Part shown: positions 19,645-31,344 of the stretch, piece after piece
Position numbering within the stretch: the stretch's first letter is position 1
Layout: each line of letters starts with the position of its first letter
Assembly: GCA_947683425.1 (NCBI GenBank)
Contig: CANTUQ010000076.1
Location: 2,790,001 to 2,854,000, forward strand
Source of the DNA: Excoecaria cochinchinensis
Lineage: Eukaryota > Streptophyta > Magnoliopsida > Malpighiales > Euphorbiaceae
Length of the DNA stretch: 64,000 nucleotides
Direction of reading: 5' to 3'
Notes under the pieces: generated by a model
Database searches by the model: none
Told to the model about the DNA's origin: nothing
The model's input: only the letters and a program-made list of their open reading frames with translations
Program-made: the position numbers and the translations under genes

Positions 19645-19838
19645 GCGAGTGACGGACGGGCAAACGACTGTTGTCATTTTCACTTTCCCTCTCAAAAGCA
19701 GTTTTTTTCCGTTTTTTCTGCATTTCCAAGTATTTTTTCTCCTCTTTCTTGCAATTTCTTTATCTTTTCGCGTTCTCCACTCACCGGACGCTCGGACACT
19801 CATTTTTCTTCAGTTTTCCTACACTTTTCACGACCACA

Positions 19839-20629
19839 AGTAAGTAAAATAACTACTTTACTTTTTTAATTTAATTTATTTCTTCTTCTTTTTCTTCTTT
19901 TAGCCTTAAAAATGGTTAGGATGCTTTAGATGCTTTAAATATCAAGGGAGAATGCTGCCCGTTTTTTTTAGTAATTTTTAGTGCAATTAATCTAAGCCTT
20001 TGCATGATCACATAGAAATAGGACTTTTCTATACCTTTGTCGCCTTGGAAATAGGCTTTCTAGCGCATATGTGTGTTGTTGGGGCCTGAGTCCGTTCTTT
20101 TGTGTAGGATTGGGGGCACACCCTTGCCTGGGTGCGGCCCATTTTTTTATATATATTGTGGTTGGGGCCTGAGGCCTGTTTTGATGCCTTTTTATGCAGG
20201 AGGTTGGGCACACCCTTGCCGGGGTGCTGCCCAAATTTTCATTTTTTGAATTTTTATTCTAAAATTGTTTATTTTTGTGTATGATGCATGTCTTGGGGTC
20301 TAAAAAGCCCACTTTCATCCGCTTTCAGAATAATCTTTTTCTACGCCAAAGTGGGGCACACCCTTGTCGGGGTGCTGCCAATTTTTATTATTATTCAAAT
20401 CTTTAATTCTTTTTATGCCAATTGCATGTTTTTTCTGCTTTTGATATGTGCGAAGCATGCTGGGCAACATCCCTTGATGGGATGTTGCCCATTTTTTTTT
20501 ATCTATTTTGTTTCACCTCGTACTCGGGCCCCTATTGCCCAGGTGAGGTCCCAATGGGCTTTCACCTCGAAAACGAGCCTAATAACGCATGTTTCGTCAA
20601 ATTTTCATTATCTAGCATTTCTTTTGCAG
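19839..20629 (+). other. Leader intron of the sense accessory gene, with hairpin array
   Basis: Predicted intron from CACAA|GTAAGT (19838/19839) to TTTTGCAG just before the ATG at 20631. It contains four hairpins with a CCCTTG-NN-GGG core and changing stems. These are GGGCACACCC...GGGTGCGGCCC (about 20114-20140), GGGCACACCC...GGGGTGCTGCCC (20204-20231), GGGGCACACCC...GGTGCTGCC (20353-20379), and a perfect 12-bp stem GGGCAACATCCC with GGGATGTTGCCC (20462-20490). Splicing is inferred, not shown. Confidence 0.5.
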
Positions 20630-20630
20630 G

Positions 20631-22603
20631 ATGCCTTCCAGGCACAGAGCACCACAGGCCTAGCCCGAGGTCGAGGTTCCGGGCTGGATGGACAGCGAGT
20701 CAGCCCAGAGGTACAGGGCGCTGGCTCAGGTGGAGATCCAGGCTAGCCGCTTTGTGTCTCGGTCGTTCCTAGAGGCCCTAGGGATGGTCCCGGAGGTCGA
20801 CATACTTATCGAGGGTGCCGGATGGACAGAGTTCCTTGAACCTGCTTTCTAGACCTTCCCTGAGGCTACCCGACAGGTGCTAGCCACCCTGCGCTACGGC
20901 GGTTTTCAGAGATCAGATACAGAGCCGGGAGTGGTACAGTTTTGGTTCGACGGCTAGCATTTCAGCATCACCAGGCAGAGGTTCGCGGAGGCCATGGGGC
21001 TTCCCAGAGAGGAGGGGGTCAAGATCCCATAATGAGCGGTGAGACGCGCCCACTGGGCAGCCATTGGCTTACTAGGAGTGCTGCATGACCACGATACAGT
21101 GAAGAGCATTGTACTGGTGTCTCAGGCACTCCGGTACCTGCACAGAGTGCTATCCAGCTCGTACCTCGGTTGAGCTGGTAACCCAGGGTCGCTAAATACG
21201 GCCGAGATCTGGAGCCTCTAGGCCATGGTGGCAGGCCAGCGCCTCAACGTTAGCCATGAGATCTTGGCTAACCTGATCAGGGTTGGCAGAGGAGTGATGC
21301 CCGTGGTGATAGTAGGGGGAGTGATCACTCGTTTGCTTTTGGGATTAGGAGTCGCCCCGGATAGGCTGAGAGCACCCCTGGATGAGGGGATACATGTGGA
21401 TGCCTCTGCAGCAGTACAGATGGGGATGATTTCACAGCTGTCAGAGCAGGCGAGGCTTTCAGGTTGCTATCTATCCACGAGACCAGGCGGGTCTTCTCCC
21501 TTCCACCCTTGGGTCCAAACCCAGAGCAGCTAGAGCAGTAGCCTCCTCAGCCAGAGCCAGAGCAACAACCTCCTCAGGCAGAGCCAGAGCAGCAGCCTCC
21601 TCAGCCACAGATTTAGCCGCAGCCGCAGCTCGAGTGGGAGCCACCCCGGACTCCGTTGGATTTCTACGTGGAGTTCACCGTGGACGAGTTGTTCGGTACT
21701 CCACCGGCATCCAGGGTGCCGACTCCTACTCCATCACCGAGCACCAGGGTACAGAGGTCTACCTTTAGGCCCCCCGAGAGGTATCACCCATACTTTCGGA
21801 GCGACCCGGGGGCATCTTCGTCCACGGCCCCACCGCCAGAGCCAGCACAGCAGCAGCCAGCACAGCCTGATTTCTCCCAGCTCCTCACTTCTATGTTCGC
21901 AGCCTTCGAGCAACTACTGGATGAGAGAGACAGAGCTCTACAGGAGAGGTTAGACCGCCAGCAGGCTGCTATTCAGGAGCAGTCCCGGATGATAGAGCAG
22001 TTGACTCAGGAGCAGGACGGTTTTATTGAGCATACAGTACGAGAGCAGGCTCAGGTCATAGAGAACTTCAGGGAGGAGCAGGCGAGGCTGGTAGAGCAGA
22101 TTGCCCAGGGCCAGAGGGAGCTCAGACAGCAGCTCACTCATGATCTGAGGATATCTCAGGACCAAGCATCTCAGAGAGTTGATATGACTTTACAGATGAT
22201 CGATGAGTCACTCGACTCACTGAGATCCCGAGTCCAGGTGATAGAGGGGATCCTTCCTCCCTTGTCTCAGACCATGAGGGAGTTTAGGGAGCAGACAGAG
22301 CAGCTCGTAGATCAGATCAGGAGGACCGCCAGCAAGCAGACTACTCAGATGAGCCAGGCATTCAAGAAGTTAGGAGGCACAGTCTCAGAGACTTTGGAGT
22401 TCATGAGGACGTGCACCCAGCCCTTCTTGGATGGCTATGCTCAGATCAGGTTTAGACAGACCCACGATGCTGGGGTAGGATCTTCCACGGCTTAGCCTCC
22501 ACCTTCGACACAGTCAACTCCACCTCCACCTCAGCCAGGGACGGTGCATATCTCAGACGATGAGGATCCTGACGAGGAGACCTCCGACTACGCACCCCTC
22601 TGA
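20631..22603 (+). pseudogene. Sense accessory gene of the Tat element: ATHILA-ORF1-like N-terminus plus coiled coil
   Basis: The ATG at 20631 follows an acceptor-like TTTTGCAGG. The frame reads ESAQRYRALAQVEIQASRF, FLEALGMVPEVDILIEGAGW, FSITRQRFAEAMGLP and NVSHEILANLIRVGRGVMP. The GW-plus-GLP pattern resembles the Athila second ORF in this window (GMGLNDQ/FGFPLNG). About 21530-21650 is a Pro/Gln repeat linker (PEPEQQPPQ). From 21656 a long coiled coil follows (LDERDRALQERLDRQQ, IEQLTQEQD, QRELRQQLTHDL), then a Pro-rich acidic tail ending SDDEDPDEETSDYAPL. Several TAG/TGA stops and at least one frameshift (about 21480-21540) break it. It is on the element's sense strand, downstream of pol and upstream of the 3' LTR. 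The function is unknown. Confidence 0.6.
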
Positions 22604-23079
22604 TGTTCAGGGAGTCATTTTTTGTATTTTTATACATTTTCACTTGTATATATATTGTACAAAAGTGGATATTTCTAGTGTAAAACTTTTATTTTCAGTT
22701 TTGTACATTCATTCAGTTATTCATATTACATATAAGTGTGTGCTGTCCCATTTACTCATACTCCAAAATGATGACGACATAACAAACGAAAGGGAAAATA
22801 ATAACAAAAGATAACCAAGATTTGAAAAATGACAACTTAATAAAAGAAAGAAAGAATATAAATAAAACATGACATGGTAAATAAAACAAAACCACATCAT
22901 TCAGGGACATGTTAAAAAGATAATAACTCAAACATGAATTAACAAAACCTTTTATCACACAGGTACAGAGAAACATTGATCTGGACGCAAGCATTAATCA
23001 AAAGTCCGAACATGAGCGCCTAAGATTCATGTATTCTTGGAAAGGGAACCCAGCGAGGTCTCCTCCTCCATAAAATCAA
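22604..23079. other. AT-rich 3' region of the Tat accessory gene
   Basis: AT-rich sequence with no convincing ORF. It probably contains the 3' end of the sense accessory transcript. No clear terminator motif stands out. Confidence 0.3.
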
Positions 23080-23660
23080 GACTACGGTCAGAGAGTAGCT
23101 TGTCTCACAGTTCACGTGGTAGTAAGAGAGTACTACACACCTTGCAGCCGAATGGAGGTTAGCAGATCAGACTTTATACTGACCGGATGGGAGGTCAGCA
23201 AGAGAATGCCAACGAACAGGGATTCTGGTCAGAGAGTACCGCTTCTCAACAATCGAAGTTGTAGTTAGAGAATACTACTCTTTACCTCGAGACTGTGGTC
23301 AGAGAGTGTCGCTTCTCACCAATCGAAGCTGTGGTTAGAGAAACACTGCTCTTCACATCGAGTTTGTAGTCAGAGAGTGCTACATCTCCTCAACATTGCG
23401 CGAGCCGAGATGAGGCCAGCAGAAGCAGAAGCTACGGTTAGAGAAACACTGCTCTTCACATCGAGTTTGAAGTCAGAGAGTGCTACATCTCCTCACACTG
23501 CGCGAGCCGAGACAAGGCTAGCAGAAGCAGAAGCTGCGGTTAGAGAAACACTGCTCTTCATATCGAGGTCGTGGCTAGAGAATGCTACATCTCACCAACA
23601 CCTACAGGTCGAGACGAGACCGATAAGGATATCTTCACCCGCCGAACAGACTGAGACGAG
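23080..23660. repeat. Higher-order tandem repeat upstream of the Tat PPT
   Basis: Units of about 55-65 bp are built on GGTCAGAGAGTGCTACATCTC and GGTTAGAGAAACACTGCTCTTC. They combine into about 125-bp higher-order units (23330-23600) that also contain GCGCGAGCCGAGA and GCAGAAGCAGAAGCT. Tandem repeats just upstream of the 3' LTR are known from Tat/Ogre elements. Confidence 0.8.
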
Positions 23661-23771
23661 GTCTACCCGGTAAAAGGCGCGGAAGGTAAGAACCGCCATA
23701 GGTACGCTTTCTTCCTTTTTGTCCTTTCTTTGAGTTTTGGCTCATTTAGGCACTCGTGCACTAGTTTCCCC

Positions 23772-25060
23772 AAAACTGGGGACAACTGTAAGCACCGTGT
23801 CCCAGAGCGATCCGGATCAGAGATTACCCTATGATGAAATCGGCATCCGAGCCTATACAAACGGTTTGGATTCGGAGGCTTTAGTCCCATGCTCCATGAG
23901 AAACGAGTCTTTTTACCTTTCGTAGGCAGAAGGGGAGAAAACGGGGAGTTTTTAAAGTCCAAAAAAGTATGTTTTCCTCGACGGACGGCCAGCCTGTCGG
24001 TCAGGGGCCAGCCCGTCGGTCACCCACACAGACGGCTCCCTTCGAGTGAGCGACGGGCCGTATTGGTCACCTTGACCGACGCCCGCCGGTCATTCAGCAT
24101 AGCCAGTCGGTGGGTTCTGTCCCACATTTTCAAATATTTTTCTTTCTTCCTTTCTTATTCCCATAAATTTTTATGTTTATTTATAATTTTTTCTGTATTT
24201 TAACATCCTTTTGGCTTGTTTTGTGAGAGTATGTCCTTATTTCTTGGACTGGCTGGAGCCTGAGGGAGTTCTCCCGTATATGGAAAGTTCGCCTGGTTTA
24301 GTTCCCTATCTCCCTCTCTTTTGTATTTCGTGTATTTATTTATTGCTTCTCCTGTATATGACAAAATTATTGTATTTCTCGCTAATGTAAAAAATCGGCC
24401 AAACGTTTTATATTTAATAAACTGAATTCTTCATGAAATCAAGGACTCAATGTCCTATTTTTATCCAATAAATTCCTCACAATAGAAATATCCATTTTAA
24501 TAATGATGCATGCGAGGACCAAAGTCCTCAAAATAAGCGATGCCCCGATTTGTGTATGTATCGCACATTTATAAAAGGGAGTTGTATTCCGCTCCTTGTG
24601 TTATTGTAATTTATCGCTTTCATTATTTACTCGTTCATTTACAGCTTTCCAAATGTGACTAAATGCACTTTGATTCAATTGCATCGTGTGGAGAGAGAGC
24701 GAATTAATGAAAATTAAAATTTGATCATAAAATAATTAAGGTAGAAATAGATGAGAAGTCCCGAACCCAGCTCTGGTCTTTGGGCTCAAAGAGGCGAGAG
24801 GTCTATCCGATCACTCATTGTAACTATGACCTCCAAGACACCTCTTATGTCACGAGACTTTGACGTTAATCCTAGGCTCCTTAGGGTGAGAGGTTTACCC
24901 TCCAAGACCCCTTTGGTTGGCCCAAAATGGATACTAAGCGCAGTCTTAGGCTCTCCGAGGCGAGAGAAACTTTCCCAATATTCTATTGGGTGGCGACTCC
25001 ATGAAACCTCCTTGTTGCCCAAAATAGACGCACTTGTAAATATCTTTACAAGTTGCCAAC
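23772..25060 (+). mobile_element. PPT and 3' LTR of the plus-strand Tat element
   Basis: The polypurine tract AAAACTGGGGACAAC (23772-23786) precedes TGTAAGCACCGTGTCCC, the LTR start at 23787. This start resembles the reverse complement of the ends of the other Tat LTRs here (GGGACCCGGTGTCTACA). A GACGG/CCGTC-rich cassette lies at 23979-24110 and a TATA box, TTTATAAAAG, at 24568-24577. A CCCAAT...ATTGGG hairpin followed by TGGCGACTCC, a PBS-like sequence, lies at 24975-25000. The right end is not defined. The LTR fades into a minisatellite near 25060, and no TSD could be read. Confidence 0.65.
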
Positions 25061-25069
25061 GGACCCTCA

Positions 25070-25515
25070 ATTGCCCCCTGAGAGGTCTTTGGTTGATCCT
25101 CCCCTGAGACGTCTTCGGTTGATCGGCTGGTACCTCCTGAGAGGTCTTTGACTGGCTGGCTGCCCCCTGAGAGGTCTTCGGTTGATCGCCCCCTGAGAGG
25201 TCTTCGGTTTGCCGCTCCTTGAGAAGTCTTTGGTTGATCGCCCACCTGAGAGGTCTTCGTTTCGCCACCCCCTGAGAGGTCTTCGACTAGCTGCCCCCTA
25301 AGAGGTCTTCGATTAGCTGGCTCTTGAGAGGTCTTTGGTTAGTTGGCTGCCCCCTGAGAGGTCTTCGGTTAGTTGGCTGCTCCCTGAGAGGTCTTCGATT
25401 AGCTGGCTCCTGAGAGGTCTTCGAATGGTTGCCCCCTGAGAGGTCTCCGGTTGATCGCCCCCTGAGAGGCCTTCGATTTGCTGCCTCCTGAGAGGTCTTT
25501 GAATTGTTGGATTGG
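25070..25515. repeat. Minisatellite with core CCCCTGAGAGGTCTTCGG
   Basis: Roughly 16-18 degenerate units of 20-36 bp, each with CCCCTGAGAGGTCTTCG followed by a variable GTTGATCG, ATTAGCTGG or GTTAGTTGG linker. Open frames on the minus strand (EDLSGG repeats) are by-products. It probably belongs to the 3' region of the minus-strand Tat-type element. Confidence 0.85.
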
Positions 25516-27656
25516 TGTTTTGATTGATGTCGTCACTCGCCTTTGTCAGCATTCGCATTGATTCTCTCTTTCTGCAAGACCTCAGAAAGCCAAATATGCA
25601 GGAAAAATAGTGAGCATGCACGTGAGATGCATATCTATGCAGTAATGCAGGACAAGAATTCATCTAAGTGGATCTTGACGCGATAGCCGGTTTGGTTGTA
25701 ATTTGCAGCAGGATCGGTGCCCCCTAGAATTGCTTTTGAATTTTATGCCTCTAGGGGATTATGAGGTTCTCATTTGAAACCTGTAGTCATTTTTTGAAGT
25801 TAGTGCATCCCTTGTGGATTTTCACACTAGCTTTTCTTAGCGGGAAATGCGTCCTTTTCAGATTTTCACATAACCCTGTGCCTTATTTTTTGCCTGGAAT
25901 GGACCCAACCCAATCCAGCAACTTTTATTCACTTTATTTTTTTTGTAGGACAGACTGTCTGTTCCCAGGTTTTCACCCTGCCCTTTGGCCTAATTTTTGC
26001 TTAGAGCGCCAATTACGGTTTTCATCTCTAACGGCCCTTTTTTATTTTTATTTTTCTGAAGTTGTTACCAAAGATCTTTCGGATATGATTGGCATGTACT
26101 TATGTCTCAGATTATGGTTGTATGGGTTTGATTCCTATCATGAGGATGCTGTAGAATTGGCCTTACAGTTGATAGCTGGATGATTCGACTGAAGTGCTTG
26201 AATAGCGAGAATAGTAGAGGGTAGATAGTAATAATGTGCTGATTCTATGCCGGACCCAGACAACTTTAAGCATGCAAGATGAACTGCTCTGGTCATACCA
26301 ATACATCTTTGCATAAATGCATATATTTCAATCTGATTTCATAACGCATGATCACTATTTGGCATTAACTCGAAAATTATGAGACATCATCTAATCTCGG
26401 GATAGATCTTGAGAGCATCAAACTCATGTTATCAATCAACCCTCGCAGGTTTTCTTGATTGAATATTTTCTCTCCTTTTTATTTTTAGCCTTTGCCACGA
26501 ACCTTCCTTCAGTTCATTGGTGTTGATTGAATTTGCCTCCGTCTTCGCTAACAGGGGAGGTTGCTACTTCTGAGAGTGGTTCTTTTTTGTATCAAAGTTT
26601 TATTCTTGGCTCTTGTGCAGACCGGTTAAGGTGATGGGTTCCTTATTTGGGGCTTGGATGTGAAATCTCACACTTCACTTTTATTGGCTTTGGTGGTTCA
26701 AATTCTGAAATGGTTTTCAATGGCTGAGATTAGGGATAGGTTAGGCTTGACGATTGGAGGCAGGTTAGGCTCGGATGATCTGGGGCAAAGATTATGTTTT
26801 TTTTTTCGTATGTTTTTTCTTTTCTCTCTTTTTTTCTCTCTCTTTTTTTTGTTTTTGTTTATCTTTTTTTGTTGAAAGGTAAAGAGCTGTCCTGCTAAAT
26901 TTGGCTGTAAGGGTCCCGGATGGTTAAAGGTCAATCTTGATTGATTTTAGGGTACGCATTTCAAATGGTCGGGAGGAAATGGGTCACATGGTTTGGTTCT
27001 AACGAATTATATGTTTCTCGTGAAGGTCCTGAGTTTTATTCGTCCAACTTTTGGTGTAGCTCTTGGGGTTTGATTTTATTTGGCAGCACCATATGCAACC
27101 CAGATGTTGGGGGTGCAAAGGAATGGCTTTCAAAATCCGGTTCATCGTCATGTTGGCACGTGGAAGTAACATTGGTCTCAAGAATGTCCTTATCAATCTT
27201 CAGCATGTCATACCAGGTCCAGGCAAAGGCTCTTTTATTTTATTTTATTTTATGTCTCTCAAAATTATCCTCTCTTCAAGAGTTATATCAGATGCTATCA
27301 AGATTTTGTTTGGACTCCCCAAAGTTTCGAGATTAGATGGAGTCGTATTAATTGGGTTAATGTCAAAAATGAATGAATGTATTGTGATCATAGAAAATGA
27401 AATCATTAAAAAAATACCATACAAATAAACAGAAATGTTCATCATATTAAAATAACTAAACTGTCATAAGGAGTTCTTGAATTAAAAGGAAATAAAGCAT
27501 CTAAAAAAATATAGTCTTCGTGTAGCTCTTCTGACGAGTGCCACTCAGGTGGACCAGACCCAATCACATATCTAGAGGAGGGATTGCATTATAGCTTGCC
27601 TTCTTCTTCTTCTCTCTCTTTTCAAGGTCTGTGATCTGTTTGGAGTCAATAAGATC
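25516..27656 (-). other. 3' region of the minus-strand Tat-type element, no pol recognised
   Basis: Read on the minus strand, this lies downstream of the gag. At 25795-25880 it is homologous to the hairpin-bearing intron of the plus-strand Tat antisense gene: GTGAAAATCCACAAGGGATG and TGTGAAAATCTGAAAAGGAC appear on the minus strand. A further unit, stem TTAGAG with CTCTAA around ATGAAAACCG, lies near 26010-26030. The rest (26190-27590) has no recognisable RT, RNase H or integrase. CT-rich and poly-T tracts lie at 26795-26875. Confidence 0.5.
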
Positions 27657-28911
27657 TTAGATTTTTCCCCTCAAGATTCGGCAGTGGTCTGTTAGATGCC
27701 TAGTGTGTTGATGGTAGGTGCAGTATTCATCACTCTTATGCCTCGATTGTCCCTGACTTAAAACTGGTCTGGGCGGCAATGGTTGCAACTTGCCCTCCTT
27801 CATTAGTCTCTCCAACACCCAGGATAGAGGTCGACCCAAGTTAGAAAAGTACCGCTGGCCCTGTTCTGCTCCGGTGGTTGAAACCTCAACTGTCTTACCA
27901 TTTCTACCATTACTGCTTCCAGCTCCGCCTGATCTGTACCCCGACTGGTTCCCAAAGCCTTTCCCAGCAAAGTTATTTTGGCTTGCTTTCTTTGCTAGGT
28001 AAGTCGCCTCAGCCTCTACAGTAATTTCTTTGAGCGACTCCCAATCTCTGAGCCCCTTGAAGCTAAGCAAGTCCCTCAAGTAAGGGCAGGAGTTCCTGAT
28101 GAACAGTCTGATTTGATCAGCAGTGTCGGGTTTTCACTTCATCTCCATGACCCTGTTTCTCAACCTAATGAGGTATTCTTGGAACAACTCATCATTCTTT
28201 TGCTATAGAAGCTCAAGATCCTTTAGGGTGACCTCTATTCTAGTGTTGTAGTCATACTGCCTCATGAATTCATCAGTCAGGAGGTCCCAGTGCTCTTTGG
28301 ATCTCCTATGCAACCCATAATACCAGTCTACTGCTGGACCCGCTAGACTGAGATAAAAATAATCCACTTTTTGCCTCTTAGTGAGCCATATGCCCTTCAT
28401 CACCAAGGTGTATTACTTGATGTGTGCAGACCGGTCCGATGTACCATCGAACTTCGGCAGCTCAGGCATCTTAATCCTTTGGGGCAGCAGCTCCTCATCC
28501 CCCAGATCTCTGTCCTTGGGGTTGATTCCCTTACCAGCTATTAACATGCGGGTGATCATCTCAATTTGCTGTCTCATCCCTCCTATTGCCTCATCTTCTA
28601 CCCTGGGTGCTCTGGCCCTCACAACTTGAGGTGCTATTACCTCTTCATCTTCCTCCTTCATCACGAATTTCCCTTCTTAGCTCAATAGGCTCAGCAACTC
28701 TATACTCATCGACAGGTTGATGGGCAACATTATTAATAAGGGGAGCCTCCCTGCCAGCAGGTGGTTCGACTTGCTCCCGAGGAGGGACTGCCGGTGGTTG
28801 TGGAGCGACAAGTGGCTGTGGAGCAGGGGGATGAGCAATCCTGTTAGCCATGGCGCCCATCATATCTAACATCCTCTGTTCAAAGTTCTCTAGTCTCCTA
28901 GCAAGGTCTTG

Positions 28912-31344
28912 TGTCACACCCCATTTGCCCCCTAGAAGTTTGAGCCATGTTTGTGCATGCATTATGTATGTGTATTTGCATGACATAAGGGTATTTTGGG
29001 AATTTCATATTTTGGTGGATTGTATTATAGTGTGGGTGCTCACATGGTATTAGGGTGTGAGTTAGTTGGATCGTGATTGTGTGTGCTTGAGCATACCATA
29101 GTAGGATATGTTTGTTGGGTTGTTCTAGTGTGTGTATGTTCACACATTTGTAGGGTATTATAAGTTGGGATTTTATTATGTGTGTGTAGTGCATTCTTGT
29201 TGGGTATGAGTGATCAAGATCCACCACTAGGAAGAGGACACATGGCTAGGGTTAGGAGAGAGGGGATTTAGAAGAGGAAAGAGAAAGGGAAGCAAAAATT
29301 TTGCTCCCTCAAACCCGTTCTCTCTTCTCTTCATTTCTCTTCTTCCTCTTCTCTTCCCATTTTGTGCCCTAGCTTGGATTCAAGTCATAGTTGGTGGGAA
29401 TTGATCGTCTCCTAGCATTCTCATTGGTGAGTTTTATGCATTTTCATCTTATTCATCATCTTTTTCTCATTTTCTGGGTTTAAGGTTTTGATCTAGGGTT
29501 TTGTTGTTTGTTTGTTATGGTGGGTTGTGGTTAGTTGAGCCTCCTTGCGACCCTTAAGGTAAGGAGAATGCTGGTATTAGTGGCACCAAGTGATTTAGAG
29601 TTTAGGAGATTCAGGTTTCGGAACTTTCTTTGAATTGATGTTCATATGTGTCTTTTGAGATATGCATGAATTTCTGGAAATTTATGATGGGTAAATAGGC
29701 TTATATGGGTATATATGATATGGGTTTTGAGTTTTGATGAGTTACGTTGCATAATTATTGAATTATTGAATCAGATGTGAAGTTGATCGAAATTAGTTGC
29801 AAAATTTTCTAGTTCTGTGAATTATTGAGATATTAATTTGTGAATTGATGATTTATTTGGAATTAATTGTGAAAATATGTTGTTTTATGTTGGTTATGGT
29901 GATTGGAAGGCCTATTTTGAGGTAAGATTGAGTTTAAGTTTAATTTGGGTGAAAATGGTTTTGATTTGGATTTTTTTGGACTTCCTGCGTTTTTGTTGAG
30001 AAATGGAAATCCCGATGCTGTCGCGAGCGCGACAGAATGGAATTTCCAGCTCTCACGCTTGAAGGCTGAGGAGCATTGTGGGCAATGCTCATGAGTCGTG
30101 AACAATGCTCACGAGATGTGAGTGACGTGAGCAATGTCGCGATCGCGACAGTGACTCTACCCTGTGCTCTCACGTACTCTATTTTTCTAAAATGGATTTT
30201 AAATGTCTCCTCTTGGCTCTTCACTTCTGTGTGCTACATTATTTTGCTTATATGTGTAATATCATGATTTCTTCATGACAAATAACATGTTATCCATTAA
30301 TAATTATATGCTTTGTTTTGAAACATGATTTGGATTACGCATAACCTGCAAGAGTCAGTCTAGTGGATAGTTAGGCATGCCTAATAGAGCCTCTTTAGCT
30401 GCAGCACCTTTGGACGTTTGGACCCCGATCAGGTCCCCCGTTTGGTTCCTTACGAACCCTTTTTATGTGTTCGGATCCTTGCGATCCTTTTCAATGTGTT
30501 TGAATCTTGTTTAAGATCCCCACGGTAAAATGTTTTTAAATGCGATATAAAATAAATGGTGTTCGATTCGTACCCGTAAGGTACGTTATGCGTTCGAGTC
30601 GTACCCGTAAGGTACGTTATGCGTTCTCTCGTTATCCACTATTTTGAGTCAGCAGGTATTTATTTTGGTTTGCTTTGGCATGCTATAAGAATTTGATATT
30701 CGAATGAGCATAATGATGAGTATATGAATCAATTGTTATCTGAACGTAACCATGAGCTTCTGAAAGTTATGAATGTGACCCGATATATGTTGTATATCCA
30801 TATGTGATCTAAGTGTGTTATATTATGTATGATTATCTGCATGTGCCATATCGTATGTGTTATTCTTTGACGACCATTGTAAATGGCCGTCCACTTTACT
30901 GTTGTGTTTCCCCACTAAGCGTTTATCGCTTAGCACGGTGTTTTATCCGTGCTGGTGCGGAAGGTGCTGTTATTTTGGGAGAGTTGCTGCCAGTCAAGCC
31001 AACACAGAAGGCATTAGTTTAGGGCTTATTTTTATAGCAATTATGATGATTCCTTTTTGTAATAGAACTCTCATGTATTAGTTTTTCTTAAGCTTCCGTT
31101 ATGAATATTTTGGATATGTAATTATTTTGTATTGGCAATTGATCAGAACATTATTGTAATGATTTTGTTATATTAATGCATGATCAGTTTTGCTTTAAAA
31201 AGTTTTAATTTCCGCTGTAATTCCATATGTTTATGATGTTTGAATGTATGATATTGTATCGTCCTGTTTGGTGACACCCCTGCTCGTACGGCTTCCCACT
31301 CTAATACGGATGGGTTCGCTTACGTATGGGTAGGGGCTGTTACA
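28912..31344 (+). mobile_element. Tekay-type solo LTR S1 (2,433 bp), TSD TCTTG
   Basis: Starts TGTCACACCCCATTTGCCCC and ends GGGGCTGTTACA. It is flanked by a perfect TCTTG duplication (28907-28911 and 31345-31349), and the gag frame closes exactly when it is removed. Backbone landmarks shared with the other Tekay-type LTRs include GTGGATAGTTAGGCATGCC (30362-30380), GACCCCGATCAGGTCC, CGTACCCGTAAGGTACG, GACGACCATTGTAAATGGCC, and CCCCACTAAGCG with CGCTTAGCACGG. The inverted-repeat slot is at 30018-30150. Confidence 0.95.
30018..30150 (+). repeat. Inverted-repeat slot of LTR S1
   Basis: It contains CTGTCGCGAGCGCGACAG (30018-30035) and TGTCGCGATCGCGACA (30135-30150), the same words as in the Athila element. 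Between them lie a different word family, GAGCATTG...CAATGCTC, and partial CACGAG/GTCGTG words. Confidence 0.9.

Noticed and set aside
23663..24203. ORFs across the Tat PPT/LTR boundary on both strands
   Set aside because: They overlap the PPT and LTR start and have no recognisable domain.
24786..25663. Minus-strand ORFs with EDLSGG repeats
   Set aside because: These are by-products of a minisatellite whose units keep frames open. There is no domain or start context.
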